From NCBI RefSeq assembly GCF_900112135.1, contig NZ_FOLC01000011.1:1-64000 (forward strand): a DNA stretch of 64,000 nucleotides. The letters run 5' to 3'. The translations under genes and the position numbers were made by a program. This DNA is from Collimonas sp. OK412 (GTDB lineage: Bacteria > Pseudomonadota > Gammaproteobacteria > Burkholderiales > Burkholderiaceae_D). Of the stretch, positions 52,194 through 61,020 are shown piece after piece (position 1 is the stretch's first letter; every line of letters begins with the position of its first letter). The notes under the pieces are model-generated. The model had not been told where the DNA came from, made no database searches, and saw nothing but the letters and a program-made list of their open reading frames with translations.

Positions 52194-52664
52194 TCAGCCA
52201 GTCTGGCTGTCGTCGGTAACCAGCCACACCCACGACGACGACAATTCGTCGGCGCGTGCCGGTTTTGCGTTGGCGCCTGCAGCGGAAGCCAGGGCGCGTC
52301 CATAGATTTTCACGTTGGTGCGCCTGATCGATCTTTCCGTGTTCAGGCGGGTGTGTTCGTCGCCAAGGGTGACGATGGCCCCCAGCATGGCTTGCAATTC
52401 CAGGTCGTCAACCAGGTTTTCGGCCAGGCGCCGCCAGGCATCAGCCTTGGTCCAGCGCCGGAACCGCATGTAGCTGGTTCTCCAGCGGCCGAATTCGGGC
52501 GACAGGTTGCTCCATGAGCCTGATTTCAGCGCAACCCATAACACCGCCTCCATGAATAGGCGATTGTCGCGGCCGCACATCCCGGAATCTCCAGGCCGTC
52601 CGATCAATAAAGGTTCCAGCTTGTCCCACTGATCATCTCGAAGAACGCCATCAATTTTCTGCAT
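52194..52664 (-). CDS. Stand-alone DUF4096 (IS5-type transposase N-terminal) protein
   Basis: This 156-residue ORF contains an IS5-family transposase N-terminal DUF4096 domain: LRDDQWDKLEPLLIGRPGD, GRDNRLFMEAVLWVALKSGSWSNL, EFGRWRTSYMRFRRWTKADAWRRL. After the helix-turn-helix part the protein continues with an unrelated tail (residues about 95-156) with no DDE catalytic residues, and no orfB follows. No terminal inverted repeats or target duplication were noticed. It is either a decayed IS or a domesticated DNA-binding protein. AGAG precedes the ATG at 52664; its position just upstream of the polysaccharide operon leaves a regulatory role possible. Confidence 0.75.
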   Translation of the reverse strand: MQKIDGVLRDDQWDKLEPLLIGRPGDSGMCGRDNRLFMEAVLWVALKSGSWSNLSPEFGRWRTSYMRFRRWTKADAWRRLAENLVDDLELQAMLGAIVTLGDEHTRLNTERSIRRTNVKIYGRALASAAGANAKPARADELSSSWVWLVTDDSQTG

Positions 52665-53175
52665 CGGTTTACTCTTTGATTGTTGAAAATGAACAAGCGC
52701 GTAGAATTGCCTTACGGCAAATCTTTTTTTCTTTTGGAAATTGCCTGTCCAGATCCAGTCGGTTACCCCTACGCTACACATTCACCGGTTTGTTAAATCC
52801 GGCGTCAGCATGCAAGCAAAGAGTAAAAGCAAGAGCCGCATGAAACTACTGGAAAACTCAATCTTTAACTATCGTTGACACAAATTAACAAAATTTAACC
52901 GTCTAATGACGCTAAATACACACCTATTATTTCCCATGGAAAACAAAGCCGATTTAACTATTTCTTCTCATTAATATTTTCTGGCTGCCGGTTTCTTGCA
53001 GAGTCGCCGGCAACTTCGCGTGTCCAGGCGCATAACGTTAACAATGAGTGTGCAATCGCCGTCTTTGAAACCGGCAAATATCGCCAGGAGTTTTTCGCAC
53101 GCAAGGTACAGATACGTCGGCGCCGGGCTTAGCCGCGAAAAAGGAATGGTGGCCGGACTGACGCGAGCTGGCCGC
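52665..53175. other. AT-rich intergenic region
   Basis: About 510 bp with no supported gene. The part 52790-52985 is clearly richer in A+T than its neighbours and includes TTGACA at 52875-52880, a possible -35 element pointing rightward, but no convincing partner gene follows. It should contain the promoter of the DUF4096 ORF (minus) and the 3' end of the GcvA-like LysR gene (minus). Confidence 0.45.
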
Positions 53176-54066
53176 TCAGGCGAGCGGCGCGGCGTGCTCC
53201 ATGCAGTGCTGGGCGATCCACTCGCGGAAGATCGTGATTTTCTGCTGGTTGGCGACGCTTTCCGGGTAAACGAAATAATAGCTTTGCCCCGGCATCACGC
53301 AATCGAACGGCTTCACCAGCCGCTGCATCTCAAGGTCGTCGCTGGCCAGGATACAGTCGCCTATCGCCACGCCGAATCCTTGCGCGGCCGCATTCACCGC
53401 CAGGTCCAGCGTTTCAAAACTCTGGCCGCTGCTGGCGTCCACGCCTTTGACGCCGGCAAAGCGCAGCCACATTTCCCAGTCCCGGTGATCCCTGGTCGGA
53501 TGCAGCAAAGTCTGCTGCGCCAACTGCTCCGGCTCCAGGTGCGGCTGCTCCTTGAGCATTGCAGGCGAGCATACCGGCGTCAGCTGTTCGGTAAACAATA
53601 AAAGCGAATGGGTATCCTTGCCGGTCGGCGCGCCATACACGATGGCAGCGTCAAACGATTCGCGCTGGAAGTCGACATTGTGCTGCAGGGCAGTCGTGAC
53701 CTGCAGCTGGATATCCGGATAGGCAGCCTGGAACAGCATGATCTTGGGATAGATCCAACGCATGATGCAGGTCGGCACTTTCAACGCCAGGTCGGTGCGC
53801 TGCCGCGTCAGCCGGTTCGATATCTCTTCGATCCGCGCGAAACTTTCGCGCACTGCGGGCAGCAGGAGCTCGCCTTCCTCGGTCAGCGTCAGGCCGCGCG
53901 CATGGCGCTGGAACAGGGGGAAGCCGTAATACTCTTCCAGGATCAATATCTGCCGGCTGACCGCGCCTTGGGTCAGGCAAAGGTAGTTGGCGGCATGCGT
54001 GATGTTTTGATGGCGCGCGACAGTCTCGAAGACTTGCAGGGCATTCAAGGGCGGCAACTTGCGCAT
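53176..54066 (-). CDS. LysR-family regulator, GcvA-like
   Basis: This 296-residue regulator starts RKLPPLNALQVFETVARHQN, the typical GcvA-subfamily N terminus, with helix-turn-helix AANYLCLTQGAVSRQILILE and the wing LFQRHARGLTLTEEG. The effector domain contains VPTCIMRWIYPKIMLFQAAYP and AVNAAAQGFGVAIGD. It is divergent from the polyamine-type ABC operon (388 bp apart) and likely regulates it in response to an amino acid or amine. The operon also has a sigma-54 promoter, so control may be dual. Confidence 0.9.
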   Translation of the reverse strand: MRKLPPLNALQVFETVARHQNITHAANYLCLTQGAVSRQILILEEYYGFPLFQRHARGLTLTEEGELLLPAVRESFARIEEISNRLTRQRTDLALKVPTCIMRWIYPKIMLFQAAYPDIQLQVTTALQHNVDFQRESFDAAIVYGAPTGKDTHSLLLFTEQLTPVCSPAMLKEQPHLEPEQLAQQTLLHPTRDHRDWEMWLRFAGVKGVDASSGQSFETLDLAVNAAAQGFGVAIGDCILASDDLEMQRLVKPFDCVMPGQSYYFVYPESVANQQKITIFREWIAQHCMEHAAPLA

Positions 54067-54454
54067 GGGCGTCTCCGGAGATCAAAGCCAACAGGAAAAT
54101 GCATGGCTCCTATGATTATATTTCGTTTGTGAAGGCCCGGGCAATGCCCAAGAATAGCAAGCATAAAAAAGTGAGCAGATCCCGCAGGGACACTTCACAA
54201 AGAAAATACATTTCCTGATACCGGAGAGAGACAAATGCGCCCTACCCAAAAGCCACCAGCTTCCTGCTGCAAGCTCGCACCTGCCGCAATTACGCCCTGC
54301 CTTCGCAGGCATCAGCTTTACGCATCTTAGCCATCATTAAAACTAATGCCTTACAGCAGCATCTGGCACATCTCTTGCATCCCGGGATAACGCCGATCAA
54401 TCTGGCCACAGGCATCCAATCGTTGTTTCCATACTTTTACAGCAGGAGCAAGCC
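54067..54454. other. Divergent promoter region of LysR gene and guanidino/polyamine operon
   Basis: No gene is supported. The spacer carries a sigma-54 promoter near its right end (listed separately) and a GC-rich symmetric segment GCCCGGGC near 54137. Between them the sequence is unremarkable. Upstream activator sites would be expected about 100-200 bp before the sigma-54 promoter, but none is obvious by eye. Confidence 0.5.
54364..54379 (+). promoter_or_regulatory. Predicted sigma-54 promoter of the ABC/AruI operon
   Basis: TGGCACATCTCTTGCA matches the sigma-54 consensus TGGCACRNNNNTTGCW at every defined position, with GG and GC elements at the required -24/-12 spacing. It lies 75 bp before the ATG of the first gene. 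No other intergenic copy was noticed in the window. Sigma-54 (RpoN) dependence fits a nitrogen-scavenging operon. Confidence 0.75.
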
Positions 54455-55549
54455 ATGCAAAATACAAATACCAAACGACGCAACGTCATCAAGGCAATTG
54501 GTGCATCGATTGCCGCATCCACGTTATCCGCACCATTTGTGAACGTCTTTGCACAGGAACAGAACTTCAAAGGCAAGACGCTGCGTTTCCTGACCTGGTC
54601 AGATGACACAGGCCTGGCGGCGTTGCGCAATATCGCCGCCAGCTTCTCTGAAAAGACCGGCGCCAAAGTGATCGCCGACCGCGCCGACGGCACCTCGGGC
54701 ATGGTGGCCAAGCTCAAGGCTGCCGGCAACAAACCGCAATACGATGTGATCACGCTGGCAGGTGTCGGCGCTTCCGGCCTGGCGGATGCCGGCCTGCTGA
54801 TGCAGCCGGACCTGGCGCGCCTGCCCAACCTGAAAGACGTCGCCCCCCAGCACCGCAGCGGCGCCAACGGCTTCGGCGTCGGCTACCTGCTGTGGACCAA
54901 CGGCCTGATCTACAACACCTCGACCTTCAAGGCCGCGCCGTCCAGCTACGAGGCGCTTTGGGACGAGAAATACAGCGGCCGCATCTTCTTGCCGCCGCCA
55001 AGCTGGGTCGAGGCAGTCGACCTTGCCATCATTGCCGCCAAGCTGTCGGGCGGCTCGCAAAAGAACATCGACCCCGGCTTCAAGAAACTGGCGCTGCTCA
55101 AGGACCGCATCCTGATGCTCGGCGAAAACCCGAACCAGGTAGCCGAACTGTTCCGCACCAATGCGCTGGACCTGGGCGGCATCTACTCGCCAGCCTTCTT
55201 CCCGGTCGCGATCAAGAAACCGGAATACAAGATGGGCGTCACCTATGACATGAAGGAAGGTTTTGCGGCGCAGCTGATGTACACGGTGATTCCGAAATCG
55301 CATCCGGGCGACCTCGACCTGATCCACGCCTTCATCAACCATACGCTGGATCCGGTGGTGCAAGGCAAGATGGCCGCCGACGTCCTCAACGGCCCGGTGA
55401 ACACCAAGGCCTCAATACCGGCCGACAGCAGCCGCTATGTTCCCAGCGCCAGGCAGATCGCCGAAAAAGCGCAGATCCACGACGACAAGGCGCTGGCCGT
55501 GGTGCAAAGCGAATGGGTGCGCCGCTATACCGAGATCTTTTCGGCCTAA
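54455..55549 (+). CDS. ABC transporter substrate-binding protein (spermidine/putrescine class)
   Basis: The 364-residue periplasmic binding protein of the PotD/PotF-like class (SBP family 1/8) has a twin-arginine-type signal peptide (KRRNVIKAIGASIAAS, cleavage near VFAQE). The mature domain starts KTLRFLTWSDDTG and shows GYLLWTNGLIYNT and SGRIFLPPPSWVEAVDLAI. AGGAG precedes the ATG. It is the first gene of a complete importer (two permeases and an ATPase follow) and is preceded by a sigma-54 promoter. The cargo is probably a cationic amine or guanidino compound, judged from the operon's enzymes. Confidence 0.9.
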   Translation: MQNTNTKRRNVIKAIGASIAASTLSAPFVNVFAQEQNFKGKTLRFLTWSDDTGLAALRNIAASFSEKTGAKVIADRADGTSGMVAKLKAAGNKPQYDVITLAGVGASGLADAGLLMQPDLARLPNLKDVAPQHRSGANGFGVGYLLWTNGLIYNTSTFKAAPSSYEALWDEKYSGRIFLPPPSWVEAVDLAIIAAKLSGGSQKNIDPGFKKLALLKDRILMLGENPNQVAELFRTNALDLGGIYSPAFFPVAIKKPEYKMGVTYDMKEGFAAQLMYTVIPKSHPGDLDLIHAFINHTLDPVVQGKMAADVLNGPVNTKASIPADSSRYVPSARQIAEKAQIHDDKALAVVQSEWVRRYTEIFSA

Positions 55550-55573
55550 CCGCTACAGGCAAAGGTAAAAGCA

Positions 55574-56431
55574 ATGCTCGATCAAGACTCCAATGCGCGG
55601 CCGTGGCTGCTGCTGGCGCCGGTGCTGCTGTTCCTGGCAGTACTGGCGGCAGCGGCGCTGGCGGTGATCCGCATGAGCGTCGGCAGCAACGGCGATGAAT
55701 GGCGCAGCGTTTCGCTGAGCAGTTACGCCGACCTGGCGACGCCTTATTACATGAAGTCGCTTTGGCTCACCTTGCGCCTGGCGTTCCAGAGCACGGTGCT
55801 GGCGGTGCTGCTGGCGATCCCGGTAGCGATCGCCATGGCGCGCGCCAGATCCAAGCTGGCGCGGCGTCTGCTGCTGACCGGCGTGCTGCTGCCCTTGCTG
55901 GTAAACCTGCTGCTGCAAAGCTATGGCTGGCTGATCATCCTTGGCCCCGGCGGCGTACTGAATAATTCGCTGCTGGCGCTGGGCATCGTGCAGCGCCCGG
56001 TGCAATGGCTGTATCGCGAAAACGGCGTCTTGCTGGGATTGATACAAACCGCGTTTCCGCTGGCGGCGCTGCCGATGGCCAGCGCCCTGAAAGCGATTTC
56101 CGGCAGCTACGAAGAAGCCGCCGCCACCATGGGCGCCAGCCGCTGGCAAATCCTGCGCCACGTGCTGCTGCCGCTGGCGATGCCGGGCATCCTGTCGGGC
56201 GCCTTGCTGGTGTTCGCCTACAACGCCAGCGCCTTTGCCGTGCCGCTGCTGCTCGGCGGACGCCGGGTCTCGATGCTGGCGGTGCTGGTGCGCGACCAGA
56301 TTACGCCCTTGCTCAACTGGCCGGCGGCATCCGCCACCAGCGTGGTCTTGATGCTGGCGACCCTGGCGGTGATGGCACTGTCGCAGAAACTGGTGCATCG
56401 TTCACGGAAGATGCTGGGGAATACACGATGA
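55574..56431 (+). CDS. ABC transporter permease, PotB-like
   Basis: The 285-residue membrane protein is a binding-protein-dependent transport permease of the PotB/PotH type. It has six predicted helices, beginning WLLLAPVLLFLAVLAAAALA, and the EAA loop EEAAATMGASRWQILRHVLLP. It starts 24 bp after the binding protein gene, and its stop overlaps the start of the second permease by four bases. Confidence 0.92.
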   Translation: MLDQDSNARPWLLLAPVLLFLAVLAAAALAVIRMSVGSNGDEWRSVSLSSYADLATPYYMKSLWLTLRLAFQSTVLAVLLAIPVAIAMARARSKLARRLLLTGVLLPLLVNLLLQSYGWLIILGPGGVLNNSLLALGIVQRPVQWLYRENGVLLGLIQTAFPLAALPMASALKAISGSYEEAAATMGASRWQILRHVLLPLAMPGILSGALLVFAYNASAFAVPLLLGGRRVSMLAVLVRDQITPLLNWPAASATSVVLMLATLAVMALSQKLVHRSRKMLGNTR

Positions 56432-57279
56432 CTACATTTACCCTGCCGTTCCTGCGGCGCGCCCTGCCCGGCCAGCTCACCCGTTTCACCGGCGTGCTGG
56501 CGGCAGTGGTGCTGATACTGGCGGCAATGCCGATCATCACCATGATCATCATGTCGTTCGGCGCTTCCGACACGCTGGCTTTTCCGCCGCCGAGTTACGG
56601 CTTGCAGTGGTATCGCGCAGCCTGGCACACCTTCATGTCGCCCGACGCCAGCGACGTGCTGTCGATGGGACAGGCGCTGGGCACCAGCCTGATGGTGGCG
56701 TTCGCGACCATGTTGATCGCCGCCGCAGTGGCCATTCCCGCCGCCTATGCGCTGAATCGCTTCAACTTTCCCGGCAAGGCCGTAGTCGAGCAGTTCATTG
56801 CCCTGCCGATGGTGTATCCGCTGGTGATGCTGGGCATTTCGCTGCTGCTGGTGTTCAATTATTTTCCGGTCGAACTGGGCATTTTCCGGCTCGTCATCGC
56901 CCATGTGATCCTGGCTTTGCCGTTCGCGGTCAAGAACTGCGCGGCGTCGATTGCCGGCATCGGCCCGGAATTCGAAGAAGCGGCTTACCTGATGGGAGCA
57001 CGGCCCCTGCGCGCCATGTTCGACGTGGTGCTGCCGCTGATGCGGCCCGGCATCCTGGCCGGGATGCTGTTCGCCTTCATCGTCTCCTTCAACGAATTCA
57101 CGGTGACTTTTTTCCTGTACGACGTCGATACCATGACCTTGCCGGTATGGCTGTACAGCCGCACCGTATCGTCGCTCGACCCGACCGTCTTTTCCTTCGC
57201 CGTATTCATCGTCCTGATCGATTTCGGCCTGATCTGGCTGCTGGAAAAACTGGTGGGCGATGATGGCGTGGCGCTCTAG
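56428..57279 (+). CDS. ABC transporter permease, PotC-like
   Basis: The 283-residue permease is of the PotC/PotI type, with a first helix LAAVVLILAAMPIITMIIMS, the EAA loop EEAAYLMGARPLRAMFDVVLP and the motif IVSFNEFTVTFFL that is characteristic of polyamine-class permeases. The ATG at 56428 overlaps the preceding stop (ATGA), so it is translationally coupled. It forms the second half of the membrane channel. Confidence 0.93.
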   Translation: MTTFTLPFLRRALPGQLTRFTGVLAAVVLILAAMPIITMIIMSFGASDTLAFPPPSYGLQWYRAAWHTFMSPDASDVLSMGQALGTSLMVAFATMLIAAAVAIPAAYALNRFNFPGKAVVEQFIALPMVYPLVMLGISLLLVFNYFPVELGIFRLVIAHVILALPFAVKNCAASIAGIGPEFEEAAYLMGARPLRAMFDVVLPLMRPGILAGMLFAFIVSFNEFTVTFFLYDVDTMTLPVWLYSRTVSSLDPTVFSFAVFIVLIDFGLIWLLEKLVGDDGVAL

Positions 57280-57320
57280 CCGAATCGTGAAGCAATACGT
57301 TCCAACCTGACGAGAACAAT

Positions 57321-58427
57321 ATGAGCAATCAACTAATTATCGAAAACGTCAACAAGCACTTTGGCGCTGTGCACGTCGTCAAGCACGTCAACCTGAGCAT
57401 CCCCGAAGGCAAGCTGGTATGTTTCCTGGGGCCGTCCGGCTGCGGCAAGACCACGCTGCTGCGCATGATCGCCGGGCTCGAGACGCCGACCAGCGGCCGT
57501 CTCAGCATGGATGGCAAGGACCTCACCCACGTGCCGGCCTGCGAACGTGATTTCGGCATGGTGTTCCAGTCGCTGGCGCTGTTCCCGCACATGACCGTGG
57601 CCGGCAACATCGCCTATCCGCTGCGCTTGCGCAAGGCCGGCAAGCAAAACCAGAAGCAGCGCGTCGACGAACTGCTGCAATTGATCCAGTTGCCGCACAT
57701 GGCCGACCGGCCGGTGGCGCAATTGTCCGGCGGCCAGCGCCAGCGGGTAGCGATTGCCCGCGCCCTGGCGTCCGCGCCCAAGCTGTTGCTGCTGGACGAA
57801 CCGCTGTCCGCGCTCGACGCCAAGCTGCGCGAAGCCATGCAGGTTGAAATCCGCCTGCTGCAGCAACGGCTCGGCATCACCACCATCATGGTGACCCACG
57901 ACCAGCGCGAAGCAATGACCATGGCCGACGTGATCGTGGTGATGGAACAAGGCCAGATCGCCCAGATCGGTTCGCCGCTGGAAGTGTACCGGGATCCGGT
58001 CAACGAATTTGTCGCCGACTTCATCGGCCTCGGCAACATCCTGCCAGCGGTGCCGAGCGGCGAGCAATGCGTACGGCTGGCCGGCGGCCAGCTGATCGAC
58101 ATCGGCGGCCCGCGCAAAGCCAGCGCCGGCCAGGACATCCGCCTGCTGATCAGGCCGGAAGACGTTTGCCTGAAAATCAGCGAACCGCAGGCGCACAAGG
58201 ATCTTCACGCCAGCATCCGCAACAATTGCGTGCCCGGCCAGGTGAGTTTTATCCGCGACGTCGGTTCATCGCTGGAAGCCACCGTAGATTGCGCCGGCTT
58301 TGCGCTGACGGTAGCCACCAGCCCGCGCGAAGTGCCGGGGCTGGCAATCGGCAGTTCGGTGCTCGCCACCCTACCGCCGCATGCCTGCAAGCTGATCGAC
58401 GCCAGCCCTGGCCGGCTGGCCGCCTGA
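57321..58427 (+). CDS. ABC transporter ATP-binding protein, PotA-like
   Basis: The 368-residue ATPase of the importer has Walker A GPSGCGKTTLLRM, signature LSGGQRQRVAIARAL, Walker B LLLLDEPLSALDAKL, a switch histidine in MVTHDQREAM, and a C-terminal TOBE-type domain (about residues 240-365, LLIRPEDVCLKI). This layout is that of PotA and related polyamine or phosphonate importers. It follows the permeases by 41 bp. Confidence 0.93.
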   Translation: MSNQLIIENVNKHFGAVHVVKHVNLSIPEGKLVCFLGPSGCGKTTLLRMIAGLETPTSGRLSMDGKDLTHVPACERDFGMVFQSLALFPHMTVAGNIAYPLRLRKAGKQNQKQRVDELLQLIQLPHMADRPVAQLSGGQRQRVAIARALASAPKLLLLDEPLSALDAKLREAMQVEIRLLQQRLGITTIMVTHDQREAMTMADVIVVMEQGQIAQIGSPLEVYRDPVNEFVADFIGLGNILPAVPSGEQCVRLAGGQLIDIGGPRKASAGQDIRLLIRPEDVCLKISEPQAHKDLHASIRNNCVPGQVSFIRDVGSSLEATVDCAGFALTVATSPREVPGLAIGSSVLATLPPHACKLIDASPGRLAA

Positions 58428-58475
58428 CCTGGAATGCCGCCGAACGATGCATCCATTCACTCACTGGAAAACACC

Positions 58476-59282
58476 ATGAACCTTTTGCCAGCTCTCCTGA
58501 ACCGCCGCCTGTGCAAGCTGGGCGCCGCCTTGCTGCTCGCAGCAGGCATGCTGCATGCCGCTCCCAGTCACGCCGACGCCATCGACACCATCGCCAAGAG
58601 CGGCAAGGTCAGGATCGGCGTCTTCATGGACTACCCGCCGTTCGGCTCGATCGGCCCCGACATGCAGCCGCTCGGCTACGACATCGACATGGCCGAACTG
58701 ATCGGCAAGGCATTGAAGACCAAGGTGGAACTGGTGCAAGTCACCGGCGACAACCGCATGGTTTATCTTGCCGGCGGCAAGGTGGACCTGCTGCTGTCGG
58801 TAGGACAGACCCCGGAGCGCGCCAAGGTGATTGATTTTTCCGACGCCTACGCGCCGTACTACCTGGCCGTCTTCGGCGGGCCCAAGCTGGCCATCAAGAA
58901 CAGTGCTGACCTGGCCGGCAAAACCATCGCCGTGGCCCGCGGCACGCTGGAAGACTTGAGCATCTCGAAAACAGCGCCGGCCGGCGCCACCATCAAACGC
59001 TTTGACGACGCCAACGGCGCCATCTCGGCCTTCATGTCGGGACAAACACAGCTGATGGTGGTCGGCAACGATGTCGGCGCCACCATCATGGCCAAGAATC
59101 CGGCCGCCGGCATACAGCAAAAATTCCAGCTGTTCAGCTCGCCGGATCACGTCGGCTTCAACAAGAACGAAGCGCGCCTGACGCAGCAGATCAACCAGGC
59201 CATCGTGCAGGCCAAGAAAGACGGCAGCCTGAACAAGATTTCGCAGAAATGGCTGCGGCTGCCATTGCCCGCCGATTTATAA
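58476..59282 (+). CDS. Periplasmic amino-acid-binding protein (SBP family 3)
   Basis: This 268-residue protein has a cleavable signal (LCKLGAALLLAAGMLHAA, cleavage near SHADA) and a family 3 binding fold: VRIGVFMDYPPFGSIGPDMQ, GYDIDMAELIGKALK, QTPERAKVIDFSDAY. Such proteins normally serve HisJ/ArtJ-type amino-acid importers, but the operon's permeases belong to a different class. It may be a second receptor for the same importer or have moved here. The ATG at 58476 opens the signal peptide. It lies between the ATPase and the TPP enzyme genes. Confidence 0.9.
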   Translation: MNLLPALLNRRLCKLGAALLLAAGMLHAAPSHADAIDTIAKSGKVRIGVFMDYPPFGSIGPDMQPLGYDIDMAELIGKALKTKVELVQVTGDNRMVYLAGGKVDLLLSVGQTPERAKVIDFSDAYAPYYLAVFGGPKLAIKNSADLAGKTIAVARGTLEDLSISKTAPAGATIKRFDDANGAISAFMSGQTQLMVVGNDVGATIMAKNPAAGIQQKFQLFSSPDHVGFNKNEARLTQQINQAIVQAKKDGSLNKISQKWLRLPLPADL

Positions 59283-59310
59283 CTGTAACGCTACGCCACC
59301 GCTAAAAAAA

Positions 59311-61020
59311 ATGAAACGACTTGAGAGTACTGAAATAGGCAAAACCGGCGCCGGCCCATCCAAAAGCGGAGCGCTGACGATCGCCCCTGCAAGCACAAGC
59401 TGTGGCGAAGTGCTGGTCAAGCTGCTGGAAAACTACGGGGTCGAACTGGTGTTCGGCATTCCCGGGGTCCATACCGTCGAGCTGTATCGGGGCCTGGCGC
59501 AATCCAAGGTGCGCCACATCACGCCGCGCCACGAACAGGGGGCGGGTTTCATGGCCGACGGCTATGCACGGGTAAGCGGCAAACCCGGCGTCTGCTTCAT
59601 CATCACCGGCCCCGGCATGACCAATATCGCTACCGCGATGGCGCAAGCCTATGCCGACTCGATCCCGATGCTGGTCATTTCCAGCGTCAACGCGCGCCAG
59701 CACCTGGGAAATGGCAACGGCATGCTGCATGAATTGCCGTCCCAGCGCAGCGTGTTTGCCGGGATGACGGCGTTCTCGCATACCTTGATGAGCGCCGACG
59801 AACTGCCGGCAGTATTGGCACGCGCCTTCGCCGTGTTCGACAGCGCCCGTCCGCGGCCGGTGCATATCGAAATGCCTTTGGATGTGATCGTCGCCCCGGC
59901 CGCGCATGTGTCCGTCGCCATGCCGGTGCGCAGCGCGAAACCGTGCGCCGATCCGCGCAGCGTAGCCGCCGCGGCGACAATGCTGCAGCAGGCCAGGCGT
60001 CCGCTGATCCTGGCCGGCGGCGGCGCCGTCAATGCCGGCATTGAACTGCAACAGCTGGCAGAGCGCCTGCAGGCTCCGACTGCGCTCACCATCAACGCCA
60101 AGGGCTTGCTGCCGCCGCGGCATCCGCTGCTGCTCGGCTCGAACCAGTCCACCGCCGCGACCCGCGCACTGGTATGCGAGGCCGACGTGGTGCTGGCAAT
60201 CGGCACCGAACTCGGGGAAACCGACTATGACACCGTGTTCGACGGCGGCTTCCGCATCCCGGGCAAACTGATCAGGATCGATATCGACGCCCAGCAGCTG
60301 GCACGCAACTATCCGCCATCGCTGACGCTGCTGTCGGACGCCGCCGGCGCACTGCAGGGATTGATGCAGCAACTGCCGTCGCCATCCGAACCGGCACGGC
60401 CCGACGCCTCATGGGGCGGCAGCCGCGTGGCCACCTTGCGCGGCGAAATCGACGCCAGCCTTGACCACCCGGCCCGCATGCAGCATCGCATGCTGGAGGT
60501 GGTGGCGAGCGCGCTGCCGGATGCGATCTACGTCGGCGATTCTACCCAGCCGGTGTATACCGGCAACATCACCTTCGACGCCGCGACGCCGCGCAGCTGG
60601 TTCAATTCCTCGACCGGATACGGCACCCTCGGTTATGCGCTGCCGGCTGCGATAGGCGCCAAGCTGGCCATGGCCGCCCGCCCGGTGATATGCCTGATCG
60701 GCGACGGCGGCTTGCAATTTACCTTGCCGGAACTGGCCAGCGCAGTGGAGGCCGGCGTGCCGGTAATCATCCTGCTGTGGAATAACAACGGCTACGGAGA
60801 AATCAAGAAGTACATGCAAAACCGCACCATCGAACCCGTCGGCGTCGATATCTACACGCCCGATTTCCTGGCGATTGCACGCGGCTTCGGCTGCGCGGCG
60901 CAGCATGTGGCGACAGCGGCGGAACTGGCCGGCGCCCTGCGGCTGGCGGCCTCAGCCAACAGGCCGACCCTGATTGAAATCGGGGAAATCGAATGGACCG
61001 GCCAGGAGCAACAATGCTGA
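59311..61020 (+). CDS. aruI: Thiamine-diphosphate 2-ketoacid decarboxylase, AruI-like (5-guanidino-2-oxopentanoate decarboxylase)
   Basis: This 569-residue enzyme has the three-domain fold of acetolactate synthase-like TPP enzymes. The N terminus carries VFGIPGVHTVELYRGLA and the cofactor-activating glutamate in PRHEQGAGFMADGYARV; the C-terminal TPP/Mg motif is IGDGGLQFTLPELAS...NNNGYGEIKKYM. By pattern memory it matches AruI, which turns 2-ketoarginine into 4-guanidinobutyraldehyde in the arginine transaminase pathway, better than true acetolactate synthase; no small subunit is present. The next gene, an aldehyde dehydrogenase overlapping by seven bases, would oxidise that aldehyde. AruH-type transaminase is absent nearby. 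Confidence 0.75.
   Translation: MKRLESTEIGKTGAGPSKSGALTIAPASTSCGEVLVKLLENYGVELVFGIPGVHTVELYRGLAQSKVRHITPRHEQGAGFMADGYARVSGKPGVCFIITGPGMTNIATAMAQAYADSIPMLVISSVNARQHLGNGNGMLHELPSQRSVFAGMTAFSHTLMSADELPAVLARAFAVFDSARPRPVHIEMPLDVIVAPAAHVSVAMPVRSAKPCADPRSVAAAATMLQQARRPLILAGGGAVNAGIELQQLAERLQAPTALTINAKGLLPPRHPLLLGSNQSTAATRALVCEADVVLAIGTELGETDYDTVFDGGFRIPGKLIRIDIDAQQLARNYPPSLTLLSDAAGALQGLMQQLPSPSEPARPDASWGGSRVATLRGEIDASLDHPARMQHRMLEVVASALPDAIYVGDSTQPVYTGNITFDAATPRSWFNSSTGYGTLGYALPAAIGAKLAMAARPVICLIGDGGLQFTLPELASAVEAGVPVIILLWNNNGYGEIKKYMQNRTIEPVGVDIYTPDFLAIARGFGCAAQHVATAAELAGALRLAASANRPTLIEIGEIEWTGQEQQC

Noticed and set aside
52194-52664. An intact insertion sequence around the DUF4096 ORF
   Set aside because: No DDE domain, no second ORF and no terminal inverted repeats or target duplication noticed in the flanks.
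59311-61020. Acetolactate synthase large subunit (IlvB) for branched-chain amino acid synthesis
   Set aside because: No small regulatory subunit or ilvC follows. The gene is in a catabolic import operon and overlaps an aldehyde dehydrogenase, fitting a ketoacid decarboxylase.
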